NCBI GenBank assembly: GCA_033795365.1
Contig: JARYGU010000010.1
Span: forward strand, 1-64,000
Length of the DNA: 64,000 nt
Direction: 5' to 3'
DNA from: JARYGU01 sp033795365
GTDB taxonomy: Bacteria; Pseudomonadota; Alphaproteobacteria; Rhizobiales; Rhizobiaceae
Made by a program: the position numbers and the translations under genes. Shown piece by piece: positions 6,337-14,249 of the stretch. Position 1 is the first letter of the stretch. Every line of letters begins with the position of its first letter. The notes below the pieces were generated by a model. The model saw nothing but the letters and a program-made list of their open reading frames with translations. It made no database searches and was not told the origin of the DNA.

Positions 6337-6530
6337 ATGGCGGGATATCTGCGCGAACTGAAAGAGCTTTTGACCCGGGCCGGTTGTCATTACGTCCGGC
6401 CGGGCAAAGGCAATCACGAGATACGGTTCAGCCCGATCACCAACCGCCATTTCACCGTCGATCACGGGTGAAATCACGCCACACGGCCAGCGAGACACTG
6501 AAGCAGGCAGGCCTTCCGAAGGCTTTCTGA
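6337..6530 (+). pseudogene. hicA: Frameshifted hicA-type toxin
   Basis: ATG 6337 begins a HicA/YcfA-like dsRNA-binding-fold protein: GYLRELKELLTRAGCHYVRP, then GKGNHEIRFSPITNRHFTVD. The frame hits a stop (TGA) shortly after FTVDHG. In a neighbouring frame the expected C-terminus follows at once: KSRHTASETLKQAGLPKAF and a TGA at 6528. The conserved His in GNHE is present. Because both hicB and hicA are shifted, the module is probably dead and no longer under selection. It lies just outside the integrated element. Confidence 0.7.
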
Positions 6531-6601
6531 AAGCGGCGGGACTTATGCTCGCCTTTGCCGCGGCTTTGGTTCGGCGAACGGCCGATCAAAGCTCCCCGGC
6601 A

Positions 6602-6641
6602 AAGGAAAAAGCCCGGTCCGGCGGTGGCCGGACCGGGCTTT
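6602..6641 (-). terminator. Rho-independent terminator after dgoD
   Basis: A 15-bp perfect stem (6608-6622 with 6627-6641) and a GGTG loop lie 25 bases past the dgoD stop. Read on the minus strand the stem ends in CTTTTT, a U-tract. This is a strong intrinsic terminator for the leftward transcript. Confidence 0.85.
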
Positions 6642-6665
6642 GAACATTCGCCATCGACCGTCAGA

Positions 6666-7814
6666 TCACCATTCGGCGACGCTGCCGTCCTCGTGGCGCC
6701 AGATCGGGTTGCGCCAGCGGTGGCCTTCCTTGGCACGCTCGATCACATAGGCTTCGTCCACCTCGACGCCGAGACCGGGGCCTTGCGGGATCGAGACGAA
6801 GCCGTCGGCATAGTGGAAGACCTCCTTGTTGGAGATGTAGTCGAGGATGTCGTTGCCCTGGTTGTAATGGATGCCGAGGCTCTGTTCCTGGATGAAGGCG
6901 TTGTAGCTGACGGCATCGACCTGGAGGCAGGCGGCAAGCGCGATCGGACCCAGCGGGCAATGCGGCGCCAGCGCCACGTCGTAGGCCTCCGCCATCGCCG
7001 CGATCTTGCGGCATTCGGTGATGCCGCCGGCGTGCGAAAGATCGGGCTGGATGATATCGACATAGCCGTCGGCAAGCACCTGCTTGAAGTCCCAGCGCGA
7101 GAAGAGCCGCTCGCCGAGCGCGATCGGCGTCGAGGTGTGGTTGGCGATCTCCTTCAGCGCCTCGCGATTTTCCGAAAGCACCGGCTCTTCGATGAACATC
7201 AGCTTGTAGGGCTCGAGCTCCTTGGCGAGCACCTTGGCCATCGGCCTGTGGACGCGGCCGTGGAAATCGACGCCGATGCCGATATGGGGGCCGATCGCTT
7301 CGCGGATGGCGGCGATGGTCTCGACCGCCTTTTCGATCTTCTCGTTCGTGTCGACGATCTGCAGCTCCTCGCATCCGTTGAGCTTGATCGCCTTGAAGCC
7401 CCTCGCCACGACTTCCTTCGCATTGCGGGCGACGTCGCTCGGGCGGTCGCCGCCGATCCACGAATAGACCTTGATACGGTCGCGGCACTGGCCGCCGAGG
7501 AGCGCATGCACCGGCTGGCCATAGGCCTTGCCCTTGATGTCCCACAGCGCCTGATCGACGCCGGCGAGCGCGCTCATGTGGATCGCCCCGCCGCGATAGA
7601 AGCCGCCGCGATACATCACCTGCCAATGGTCTTCGATCAGCAGGGGATCCTTGCCGACGAGGTAGTCCGCAAGCTCATGGACCGCGGCTTCGACCGTCAG
7701 CGCACGGCCTTCCACCACGGGCTCGCCCCAGCCGACAATGCCCTCGTCCGTCTCGATCTTCAGGAAAAGCCAGCGCGGCGGTACGATATAGGTGGTAAGC
7801 TTGGTGATCTTCAT
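6666..7814 (-). CDS. dgoD: D-galactonate dehydratase
   Basis: This enolase-superfamily enzyme removes water from D-galactonate to give 2-dehydro-3-deoxy-D-galactonate in the cytoplasm. The 382-residue length equals that of the E. coli enzyme, and the active-site residues fall at the same numbers: Mg2+ ligands Asp183 (GVDFH), Glu209 (FIEEP) and Glu235 (LGERL), with acid/base His185 and His285 (APHCPLG). GGAAG precedes the ATG at 7814. It lies downstream of a GntR/FCD regulator in the same direction and is followed by a strong terminator. The araFGH-type importer is divergent. Related mandelate-racemase family aldonate dehydratases share the fold, but the residue match favours galactonate. Confidence 0.9.
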   Translation of the reverse strand: MKITKLTTYIVPPRWLFLKIETDEGIVGWGEPVVEGRALTVEAAVHELADYLVGKDPLLIEDHWQVMYRGGFYRGGAIHMSALAGVDQALWDIKGKAYGQPVHALLGGQCRDRIKVYSWIGGDRPSDVARNAKEVVARGFKAIKLNGCEELQIVDTNEKIEKAVETIAAIREAIGPHIGIGVDFHGRVHRPMAKVLAKELEPYKLMFIEEPVLSENREALKEIANHTSTPIALGERLFSRWDFKQVLADGYVDIIQPDLSHAGGITECRKIAAMAEAYDVALAPHCPLGPIALAACLQVDAVSYNAFIQEQSLGIHYNQGNDILDYISNKEVFHYADGFVSIPQGPGLGVEVDEAYVIERAKEGHRWRNPIWRHEDGSVAEW

Positions 7815-7880
7815 CGGTTTTCTTCCATCTGGATGACAGGTCGCCGCCCGGAAGGATCCCCCGGACGGAATCGTTCGGCA

Positions 7881-7940
7881 CTAGAGCGCTGCGCGTTCAA
7901 TTGAACGCAAGAGACGCTCTAGCTCTTTGAATCTAGAGCG
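7881..7940. repeat. Nested palindromic repeat with three CTAGAGCG arms
   Basis: CTAGAGCG occurs at 7881-7888, inverted (CGCTCTAG) at 7915-7922 and again direct at 7933-7940. Between the first two arms is a perfect 16-bp palindrome, GCGTTCAATTGAACGC (7893-7908). The structure sits between dgoD and the GntR gene, and its right part supplies the last codons of the GntR gene. It resembles short dispersed palindromes of rhizobial genomes and may act as a terminator or RNA stabiliser. Confidence 0.6.
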
Positions 7941-8698
7941 GCGGAACCGCCGGGCTCGCGGCTCGCCCAGGCGGCAAGGTCGCGGGCGGCAAGATCGAGC
8001 ATCCGGTTTGAGCAGTCGCGTGCCGCCGCCTTGTTGCGCAATCTCAGCGCCTCGACGAGTTCGCCATGGATCGCCAGAGCCTCGTCGCGCTTTTCCACCG
8101 CCTCGTTGGAGGCATGCAGCGAATAGGTGAGTGCTGCATGAATGATCGAGGAAAGCTGGCGGAAAACCTGATTGTGGCTCGCCCGCAGCAGAATCTCGTG
8201 GAAGGCCGCATCGGCGGCCGTGAAGCGCTCGATATCGGCCTCCGCGTCGCTCATCTCGCGCCAGGCGCGGTCCAGATCGGCAAGATCCTGTGCGGTTGCC
8301 CGTTCCGCCGCCAGCTCGGCGGCGACCGGCTCCACCGTACGGCGGGTCTCCAGAATGCAGCCGAGCAGGTTCAGGCCGAGGATGCGCGGCCCCATCCATT
8401 CGAGGATCTGCGGATCGAGGATATTCCAGTCCTCCTTGTCGCACACCACCGTGCCGACGCGCGGGCGGCCGCGCACGAGGCCCTTGGTCTCGAGAATCTT
8501 GAGGGATTCGCGAATGACGGTCCGGCTGACGCCATAGAGCTCGCAGAGATCGTTTTCCTTGGGAAGCAGCGTGCCGGCGGGATAGCGCTCGACACAGATG
8601 TCCGTCCCGATCGCGGCGGTGACGTTCTTCTGCACGCGGGGGCGCTTTCCCGAAGCGGCTGGCGCCTCCTGCGTCACGCTCTCGCGACCGACCGTCAT
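7919..8698 (-). CDS. GntR/FadR-type (FCD) regulator, DgoR-like
   Basis: Start at 8698 is chosen because AGGTGG lies just upstream and homology-like sequence begins there; the frame itself is open to 8836. The 259-residue protein has a winged helix (about 28-92, with LLPKENDLCELYGVSRTVI and a GLVRGRPRVGT wing). The FCD ligand domain (about 110-245) includes the AADAAFHEILL metal-site helix. E. coli DgoR, which represses galactonate genes and is relieved by galactonate, has the same architecture. It lies between dgoD and the divergent araF, so it likely controls both. The final residues (ALDSKS) are encoded by a palindromic repeat. Confidence 0.8.
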   Translation of the reverse strand: MTVGRESVTQEAPAASGKRPRVQKNVTAAIGTDICVERYPAGTLLPKENDLCELYGVSRTVIRESLKILETKGLVRGRPRVGTVVCDKEDWNILDPQILEWMGPRILGLNLLGCILETRRTVEPVAAELAAERATAQDLADLDRAWREMSDAEADIERFTAADAAFHEILLRASHNQVFRQLSSIIHAALTYSLHASNEAVEKRDEALAIHGELVEALRLRNKAAARDCSNRMLDLAARDLAAWASREPGGSAALDSKS

Positions 8699-8829
8699 TT
8701 CCACCTGCCGCCTCCTGGCAATGCGCACGCCGAAACGGCTTGCGCGCTGCTTATCCCATTCTCCATCCGCAAGGACAAGCATCACGAAGGTGACTGCCCC
8801 TACCCTCTTGTCATATCGTTCTACATCAT

Positions 8830-8875
8830 TCATCATACATAGGCAATTGACTGGTATGATTTAATCGTCATAAAC
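8830..8875 (+). promoter_or_regulatory. Candidate promoter and operator of the araF operon
   Basis: TTGACT at 8848-8853 and ATAAAC 17 bases later form a possible promoter. ATCATAC (8832-8838) and GTATGAT (8854-8860) are inverted around the -35, and TATGA (8855-8859) and TCATA (8868-8872) form a second small dyad. The divergent GntR/FCD protein is the obvious candidate to bind here. The boxes are read by eye and not tested. Confidence 0.4.
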
Positions 8876-8917
8876 CGGGCCTGCTGCGGAGGCAGCGGTT
8901 AATCAGGGAGAGAGAAA

Positions 8918-9901
8918 ATGCGTTTCTTGAAAGCAGCCGTTCTGGCTGGAACCGTCGCCGTCATGGCCGCGACGTCCGTCTTTGCCGCCGACGTGAAGAT
9001 CGGCTTCATCGTCAAGCAGCCGGAGGAGCCGTGGTTCCAGGACGAATGGAAGTTCGCCCAGGTCGCCGCGAAGGAAAAAGGCTTCACGCTGGTGGAGATC
9101 GGCGCGGAGGACGGCGAGAAGGTCCAGTCCGCGATCGACAATCTCGGCGCCCAGGGCGCACAGGGTTTCATCATCTGCACGCCCGACGTGAAGCTCGGCC
9201 CCGGCATCGTAGCGAAGGCTGCGGCCAATGATCTGAAGCTGATGACGGTCGACGACCGCCTCGTCGATGCGGAAGGAAACCCGCTCGAAGACGTGGCGCA
9301 TATGGGCATTTCCGCGACGAAGATCGGCGAGGCGGTCGGTCAGGCGATCGCAGACGAGATGAAGAAGCGCGGCTGGGACCCGAAGACCACGGGCGCGATC
9401 CGCATCTCCTACGACCAGCTACCGACGGCGGTCGACCGCGTCGAAGGCGCGATCTCCGTCCTCAAGGCAGCGGGCTTCCCGGCCGAGAACATCTTCGACG
9501 CGCCGCAGGCAAAAACCGACACGGAAGCCGCGCTGAACGCCTCCACCGTCGTTCTCAACAAGCATGCCGACATCAAGAACTGGGTCGCTTTCGGCCTTAA
9601 CGACGAGGCCGTCCTCGGCGCCGTGCGCGCGGCCGAAAGCGTCGGCATCTCCGCCGACAACATGATCGGCGTCGGTATAGGCGGCGCGGAATCGGCGATC
9701 AATGAGTTCAAGAAACCATCGGCGACCGGCTTCTTCGGTACCGTCATCATCTCGCCGAAGCGCCACGGTTACGAGACCGCGCTCAACATGTACGAATGGA
9801 TCGCCAACGGCAAGGAGCCGGAAAAGCTGATCCTGACGTCCGGCCAGCTTGCGCTGCGCGATAACTACGAGGCCGTGCGCAAGGATCTCGGCATAGAATA
9901 A
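8918..9901 (+). CDS. araF: L-arabinose-type ABC transporter, periplasmic binding protein
   Basis: The 327-residue protein has a cleavable signal peptide (about residues 1-23, ending SVFAAD). The mature sequence follows E. coli AraF closely: KIGFIVKQPEEPWFQDEWKF, GFIICTPDVKLGPGIVAKA and the VGIGIGGAE stretch. It binds the sugar in the periplasm and delivers it to AraGH. GGGAGAGAG precedes the ATG. It is the first gene of the rightward operon and is separated from araG by a strong hairpin. AraF-type proteins bind L-arabinose and often D-galactose. With galactonate dehydratase next door, galactose is a serious candidate substrate. Confidence 0.9.
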   Translation: MRFLKAAVLAGTVAVMAATSVFAADVKIGFIVKQPEEPWFQDEWKFAQVAAKEKGFTLVEIGAEDGEKVQSAIDNLGAQGAQGFIICTPDVKLGPGIVAKAAANDLKLMTVDDRLVDAEGNPLEDVAHMGISATKIGEAVGQAIADEMKKRGWDPKTTGAIRISYDQLPTAVDRVEGAISVLKAAGFPAENIFDAPQAKTDTEAALNASTVVLNKHADIKNWVAFGLNDEAVLGAVRAAESVGISADNMIGVGIGGAESAINEFKKPSATGFFGTVIISPKRHGYETALNMYEWIANGKEPEKLILTSGQLALRDNYEAVRKDLGIE

Positions 9902-9924
9902 CCATCCTTCCAAGACGACGATTG

Positions 9925-9956
9925 CCGGGCGGCGGAGAGTGGTTTCCGCCGCCCGG
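9925..9956 (+). other. Intercistronic hairpin between araF and araG
   Basis: CCGGGCGGCGGA (9925-9936) and its exact complement (9945-9956) form a 12-bp stem with an eight-base loop. No long U-tract follows. Such hairpins after binding-protein genes usually stabilise the upstream message and raise binding protein over membrane components. Partial termination is also possible. Confidence 0.7.
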
Positions 9957-9977
9957 GATTTCTTGCCGGGGAGCGCG

Positions 9978-11492
9978 ATGACGTCCTTTCTCGAATTCCA
10001 CAATATCTCCAAGGGTTACCCCGGAGTGCAGGCGCTTTCCGACGTTTCCTTCACCGTCGAAAAGGGCGCCGTACACGGGCTGATGGGAGAAAACGGCGCG
10101 GGCAAATCCACCCTGATCCGCATTCTCTCGGGCGATCAGAAGGCCGATACGGGCGAGATCCGCATCGATGGGGTGCGGCAGGACTACGCCTCCGCGCGCG
10201 ACGCCTTCGATGCCGGCGTCATCGTCATCCACCAGGAGCTCCAGCTCGTTCCCGAGCTCACCGTCGCGGAAAATCTCTGGCTCGGCCGGTTCCCTGGCCG
10301 GTTCGGCGTCATCGACTGGAATACGCTGCTTTCGACGGTCAAGCGGAAGCTCGACGATATCGGCATAGACATCGATCCCGCCGCCAAGGTCGGCACGCTC
10401 TCGATCGGCGCGCGCCAGATGGTCGAGATCGCCAAGGCCGTGATGCTCGATGCCCGGGTAATCGCGCTCGACGAGCCGACCTCCTCGCTTTCCTCGCGCG
10501 AAAGCGAGATCCTGTTCGAGCTGATCGGACGCCTCAAGGCGCAAGGCAAGGTGATCCTCTACATCTCGCACCGCCTGGACGAGGTCTTCCGGCTCTGCGA
10601 CAGCCTCACGGTTCTGCGGGACGGCAAGCTCGCTGCCCACCATTCCGACCTCGCGATGGCCACCCGCGACCGGATCATCTCCGAGATGGTCGGCCGGGAG
10701 ATCAGCAATATCTGGGGATGGCGGGCCCGGCCGGTCGGCGACGTGCGGCTGAAGGTCAAGGAGCTTTCCGGCCGCAAGCTGCCGGTCCCCGCGAGCTTCG
10801 AGGTTCGCGCGGGCGAAATCCTCGGCATCTTCGGCCTGATCGGCGCCGGGCGCAGCGAACTCACCCGCCTCATCTTCGGAGCGGACAACCGGCATTCCGG
10901 TTCCGTCGAGATCGACGGCAAGACCGCATCGTCCTCGACCCCGCAGCAGGCGATCCGCTCGGGCATCGTGCTCTGCCCGGAAGACCGTAAATTCGACGGC
11001 ATCCTCCAGGGCCGCTCCATCGAGGAGAACATCGCGATCTCGTCCCGCCGGCATTTCTCGCCCTTCGGCATCCTGAACAAGCGCAGGGAAGCGGAGCTTG
11101 CCGAAACCTTCATCAAGAAACTTCGTGTCCGCACGCCTTCGCGCAAACAGGACATCATCAATCTTTCGGGCGGCAATCAGCAGAAGGTGATCCTCGGGCG
11201 CTGGCTTTCTGAACAGGGCGTGCGCGTGCTCGTCATCGACGAACCGACCCGCGGCATCGACGTCGGCGCCAAGTCGGAGATCTACGAGATCCTCTACGAG
11301 CTCGCGGCCAGCGGCATGGCCATCCTCGTCATCTCCAGCGAACTGCCCGAAGTCATGGGTATTTCCGACCGGGTTCTCGTCATGTGCGGCGGTCGGATCG
11401 CGACCGAATATCCGCGAGAAAGCTTCGATGAACGCAAGATCCTCGCCGCCGCGCTGCCGGACAAGTCTCCCGCCGCCGTGAATCATTCCTGA
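9978..11492 (+). CDS. araG: Arabinose-type ABC transporter, duplicated ATPase subunit
   Basis: The start at 9978 follows GGGGAG and gives 504 residues, the length of E. coli AraG; the frame is open 39 bases further. Two ATP-binding cassettes are present. The first has Walker A GENGAGKST near residue 38 and signature LSIGARQM. The second has the divergent P-loop GLIGAGRSE (near 290) that is normal for sugar CUT2 ATPases, and signature LSGGNQQK. It energises uptake at the inner membrane with AraH. It belongs to the araFGH operon, twelve bases ahead of araH. Confidence 0.9.
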   Translation: MTSFLEFHNISKGYPGVQALSDVSFTVEKGAVHGLMGENGAGKSTLIRILSGDQKADTGEIRIDGVRQDYASARDAFDAGVIVIHQELQLVPELTVAENLWLGRFPGRFGVIDWNTLLSTVKRKLDDIGIDIDPAAKVGTLSIGARQMVEIAKAVMLDARVIALDEPTSSLSSRESEILFELIGRLKAQGKVILYISHRLDEVFRLCDSLTVLRDGKLAAHHSDLAMATRDRIISEMVGREISNIWGWRARPVGDVRLKVKELSGRKLPVPASFEVRAGEILGIFGLIGAGRSELTRLIFGADNRHSGSVEIDGKTASSSTPQQAIRSGIVLCPEDRKFDGILQGRSIEENIAISSRRHFSPFGILNKRREAELAETFIKKLRVRTPSRKQDIINLSGGNQQKVILGRWLSEQGVRVLVIDEPTRGIDVGAKSEIYEILYELAASGMAILVISSELPEVMGISDRVLVMCGGRIATEYPRESFDERKILAAALPDKSPAAVNHS

Positions 11493-11503
11493 AAGAGCCA
11501 GCC

Positions 11504-12457
11504 ATGACCGCTTCCCTCAAGAAACTGCTTCTCGGCGAACAGGGCCTCGTCGTCATCTTCGCCGTCGCCTTCGCGATCGTCGCGCTGACGGTTCCGAACT
11601 TCCTGACCGAGCGCAATATGCTGGGGCTGCTGCAGTCCGTCGTGACGATCGGCATCGTCGCCTGCACGATGATGTTCTGCCTCGCCTCGCGCGATTTCGA
11701 TCTTTCGGTCGGCTCGACCGTCGCCTTTTCCGGCATGATCGCCGTCATGGCCTCGAATGCTACCGGCTCCATCCTCATCGGCATAGCAGCGGCTCTGCTC
11801 TGCGGCTCCGTCGTCGGCCTCGTGAACGGCGTCGTGATCGCCCGTTTCCGCATCAATGCGCTGATCACCACGCTTGCCACGATGCAGATCGTTCGCGGGC
11901 TCGCCCTGATCTCGTCGGACGGCCGCGCGGTCGGCATCAACGATCCCGACTTCTATCAGCTCGCGCTTTCGCGTTTCTTCGGCATCCCGACGCCGATCTG
12001 GGTCATGGCGGCGCTCTTCATCGTCTTCGGCTTCGTGCTGAACCGCACCGTGTTCGGCAAGAACACGCTGGCGATCGGCGGCAATCCGGAGGCTTCGCGC
12101 CTTGCCGGCGTCAACGTCGTCAGCATGCGCATCTGGATCTTCGCGCTCCAGGGGCTGATCTGCGCCGTCGCGGGCATCCTGCTTGCCTCGCGCATCACCT
12201 CCGGCCAGCCGAATGCGGCAACCGGACTTGAGCTTTCCGTCATTTCGGCCTGCGTTCTCGGCGGCGTGTCGCTTGCGGGCGGGCGCGCTGCCATGAGCGG
12301 CGTCATCGTCGGCGTGCTGATCATGGGGATTGCCGAGAACGTCATGAATCTCCTGAATATCCAGGCTTTCTACCAGTATGTCGTGCGCGGCCTCATCCTG
12401 CTCGTCGCCGTGTTGCTCGACAATCTCCGCTCGACTGCCGCAGGCCGGCGCGGCTGA
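11504..12457 (+). CDS. araH: Arabinose-type ABC transporter, permease
   Basis: The 317-residue protein has about eight to ten hydrophobic segments. It matches E. coli AraH over long stretches, such as TIGIVACTMMFCLASRDFDL, INALITTLATMQIVRGLA and NTLAIGGNPEASRLAGV. It forms the homodimeric channel of the CUT2 importer. GAAAGAGCC precedes the ATG. Its stop overlaps the ATG of the epimerase gene as TGATG, which couples transport to the first catabolic step. Confidence 0.9.
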   Translation: MTASLKKLLLGEQGLVVIFAVAFAIVALTVPNFLTERNMLGLLQSVVTIGIVACTMMFCLASRDFDLSVGSTVAFSGMIAVMASNATGSILIGIAAALLCGSVVGLVNGVVIARFRINALITTLATMQIVRGLALISSDGRAVGINDPDFYQLALSRFFGIPTPIWVMAALFIVFGFVLNRTVFGKNTLAIGGNPEASRLAGVNVVSMRIWIFALQGLICAVAGILLASRITSGQPNAATGLELSVISACVLGGVSLAGGRAAMSGVIVGVLIMGIAENVMNLLNIQAFYQYVVRGLILLVAVLLDNLRSTAAGRRG

Positions 12458-13338
12458 TGTTCCACCGTCTGACGAGCGACGGCCTCACCGTGCGGGTCAG
12501 CCGCAAAGGCGGCTCGCTGGTCGACGGCCATTTCGGCGGGCTGCCGTTCCTGCGGCCCGCGGCGGCAGACAATCCTGCGGACTACACGATCGATCAGGCC
12601 GCCTGCTTTCCGCTCGTGCCCTTCGGCAATCGCGTCTCGGACAATCGCTTCATGGTCGATGGCCGGGAATGCCTGCTTCGCCCGAACACGCCGCACGATC
12701 CGCTCTACCTGCATGGCGACGGCTGGCTTGCGGACTGGACGGTCACGCGCGCGGAAAACGGCAGCCTGGAACTGGATTACGAGCATACCGGCACGGCCAG
12801 TTCCCCCTACCGATATCGTGCGGCCCAGAGGATTGCGGTCGAAAACGGTGCTCTGTCCCTGTTCCTCGGCGTTCGCAACACGGGAAGGGAAGCGCTGCCC
12901 TTCGGGCTCGGGCAGCATTTCTTCTTTCCCATGACGCAAGCCGCTATCTTCCACGCGGCCGCTTCGGGCTACTGGAGCGAAAGGCAAGGCCATCTGCCCG
13001 GCGGATGCGAGGATTTTCCGCCCGACCTTAATTTTCGAGAGCCCGCCGTCATGCCGCACCGCTGGGTGAACAACGCATTCGAAGGCTGGGACGGCAAGGC
13101 GAGGATCGCCTGGCCCGGCCTCGGGCTTGCCGTTGACATCGAAGCCGATCCGGTCTTTGCGAATTACATGATCCATGTTCCGTCGCCAAATCCGACCTAT
13201 TTCTGCTTCGAACCGATGAGCCATCTGCCGAACGGACATAACATGCCGGATTTCGGCGGTCTCAAGCTGCTCGGGACCGATGAAGAACTGGGCGGCACCG
13301 TCACGATCAGGCCCCATATTCTGGAAACGCGAAAATGA
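12457..13338 (+). CDS. Aldose 1-epimerase-like protein
   Basis: The 293-residue protein has the galactose-mutarotase-like beta-sandwich pattern: FPLVPFGNRVSDNRF near residue 55 (the conserved N-R region), a LYLHGDGW motif with the catalytic-type His, and GLGQHFFFP later. It interconverts alpha and beta anomers, which supplies the correct anomer to a sugar dehydrogenase. It overlaps araH (TGATG) and the SDR gene (ATGA), so the three are translationally coupled. It belongs to the wider COG2017 group, so the exact sugar is inferred from context. Confidence 0.85.
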   Translation: MFHRLTSDGLTVRVSRKGGSLVDGHFGGLPFLRPAAADNPADYTIDQAACFPLVPFGNRVSDNRFMVDGRECLLRPNTPHDPLYLHGDGWLADWTVTRAENGSLELDYEHTGTASSPYRYRAAQRIAVENGALSLFLGVRNTGREALPFGLGQHFFFPMTQAAIFHAAASGYWSERQGHLPGGCEDFPPDLNFREPAVMPHRWVNNAFEGWDGKARIAWPGLGLAVDIEADPVFANYMIHVPSPNPTYFCFEPMSHLPNGHNMPDFGGLKLLGTDEELGGTVTIRPHILETRK

Positions 13339-14114
13339 CCAGACGTTTGAACGGCAAGCGCATCATGATCACCGGGGCCGCGCAGGGCATCGGGCTGGCG
13401 ATGGCGAAAGCCTTTGCGGCGGAGGGAGCGGCCCTGCTGCTGATCGACCGCGACGGAACATTGCTGTCGCACGAAGCGGCAGCCCTGGCAGCCTGCGGCG
13501 CAACGCTGCATCAGGCGCAAGCGGACATCACCGACGCCGCCGCCGTCGAGGCCTGCGTGAGCGAAGCCGCCCGAACGATCGGCCCCGTCAACGCGCTCGT
13601 CAACAATGCCGGCGTCAACGTCTTCGCAGAACCGCTGCAAACCACGGACGCGGAATGGCAGCGCTGCTTCGACGTCAATCTCAAGGGCGCCTGGAACTGC
13701 TGCAAGGCGGTCCTGCCGGGCCTGATCGAGCAGGGCGGCGGCGCGATCCTCAACATCGCCTCCACCCACGCCTTCACCATCATCCCGCACACCTTTCCCT
13801 ATCCGCTGGCAAAGCATGCCCTGCTCGGCCTGACGAAATCGCTGGCGCTGGAATATGCCGCCAAGGGCATCCGCGTGAACGCGCTCGCGCCCGGCTATGT
13901 CGCGACGCAGAAGGTCGTCGACTACTGGAACTCCTTCCCCGACCCGCAGGCGGCGAAGGCCGAGACGATGAAGCTGCATCCGGGCGGGCGGATCGCCACG
14001 CCGGAGGAGATCGCGCTCGCCGCAGTCTTCATGATCTCCGACGAGTGCCCGTTCATGAATGCCGCCTGCCTGACCGTCGACGGCGGCCTCAGCGTCCAGC
14101 AGCATCCGGCCTGA
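13335..14114 (+). CDS. SDR-family sugar dehydrogenase (arabinose or galactose type)
   Basis: The 259-residue protein is a classical short-chain dehydrogenase. It has the coenzyme-binding GAAQGIG near residue 14, an acidic Asp after the second strand (LLIDRDG) that favours NAD, and NNAG near 90. The catalytic Ser lies in NIAST, and YPLAK gives Tyr and Lys of the YxxxK pair. It likely oxidises the imported sugar at C1 to a lactone. The order importer, epimerase, dehydrogenase, with galactonate dehydratase divergent, supports D-galactose or L-arabinose. The gene overlaps the epimerase by four bases. Other SDR substrates cannot be excluded. Confidence 0.8.
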   Translation: MTRRLNGKRIMITGAAQGIGLAMAKAFAAEGAALLLIDRDGTLLSHEAAALAACGATLHQAQADITDAAAVEACVSEAARTIGPVNALVNNAGVNVFAEPLQTTDAEWQRCFDVNLKGAWNCCKAVLPGLIEQGGGAILNIASTHAFTIIPHTFPYPLAKHALLGLTKSLALEYAAKGIRVNALAPGYVATQKVVDYWNSFPDPQAAKAETMKLHPGGRIATPEEIALAAVFMISDECPFMNAACLTVDGGLSVQQHPA

Positions 14115-14190
14115 GAACATTGCCGCACGCGTGCGCGGCCGCCTCCGCGACCATGCGAGCCCCTTGCTTTTTCGGTCGCCCGGCGCAACA

Positions 14191-14217
14191 TTGACTTTTG
14201 CCGACACTGTGCATAAT
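14191..14217 (+). promoter_or_regulatory. Possible promoter of the UxaA-like dehydratase gene
   Basis: TTGACT (14191-14196) and CATAAT (14212-14217) lie 33 bases before the ATG. The spacer is 15 bases, shorter than ideal. The 135-base gap after the SDR gene suggests this dehydratase can be transcribed separately. Confidence 0.35.
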
Positions 14218-14249
14218 CGCCCCGTCTCCCTCATATCCAGGAACGCGCC

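Noticed and set aside
6555..7904. 449-residue plus-strand frame
   Set aside because: Antisense to dgoD and running through its terminator; no ribosome binding site or domain.
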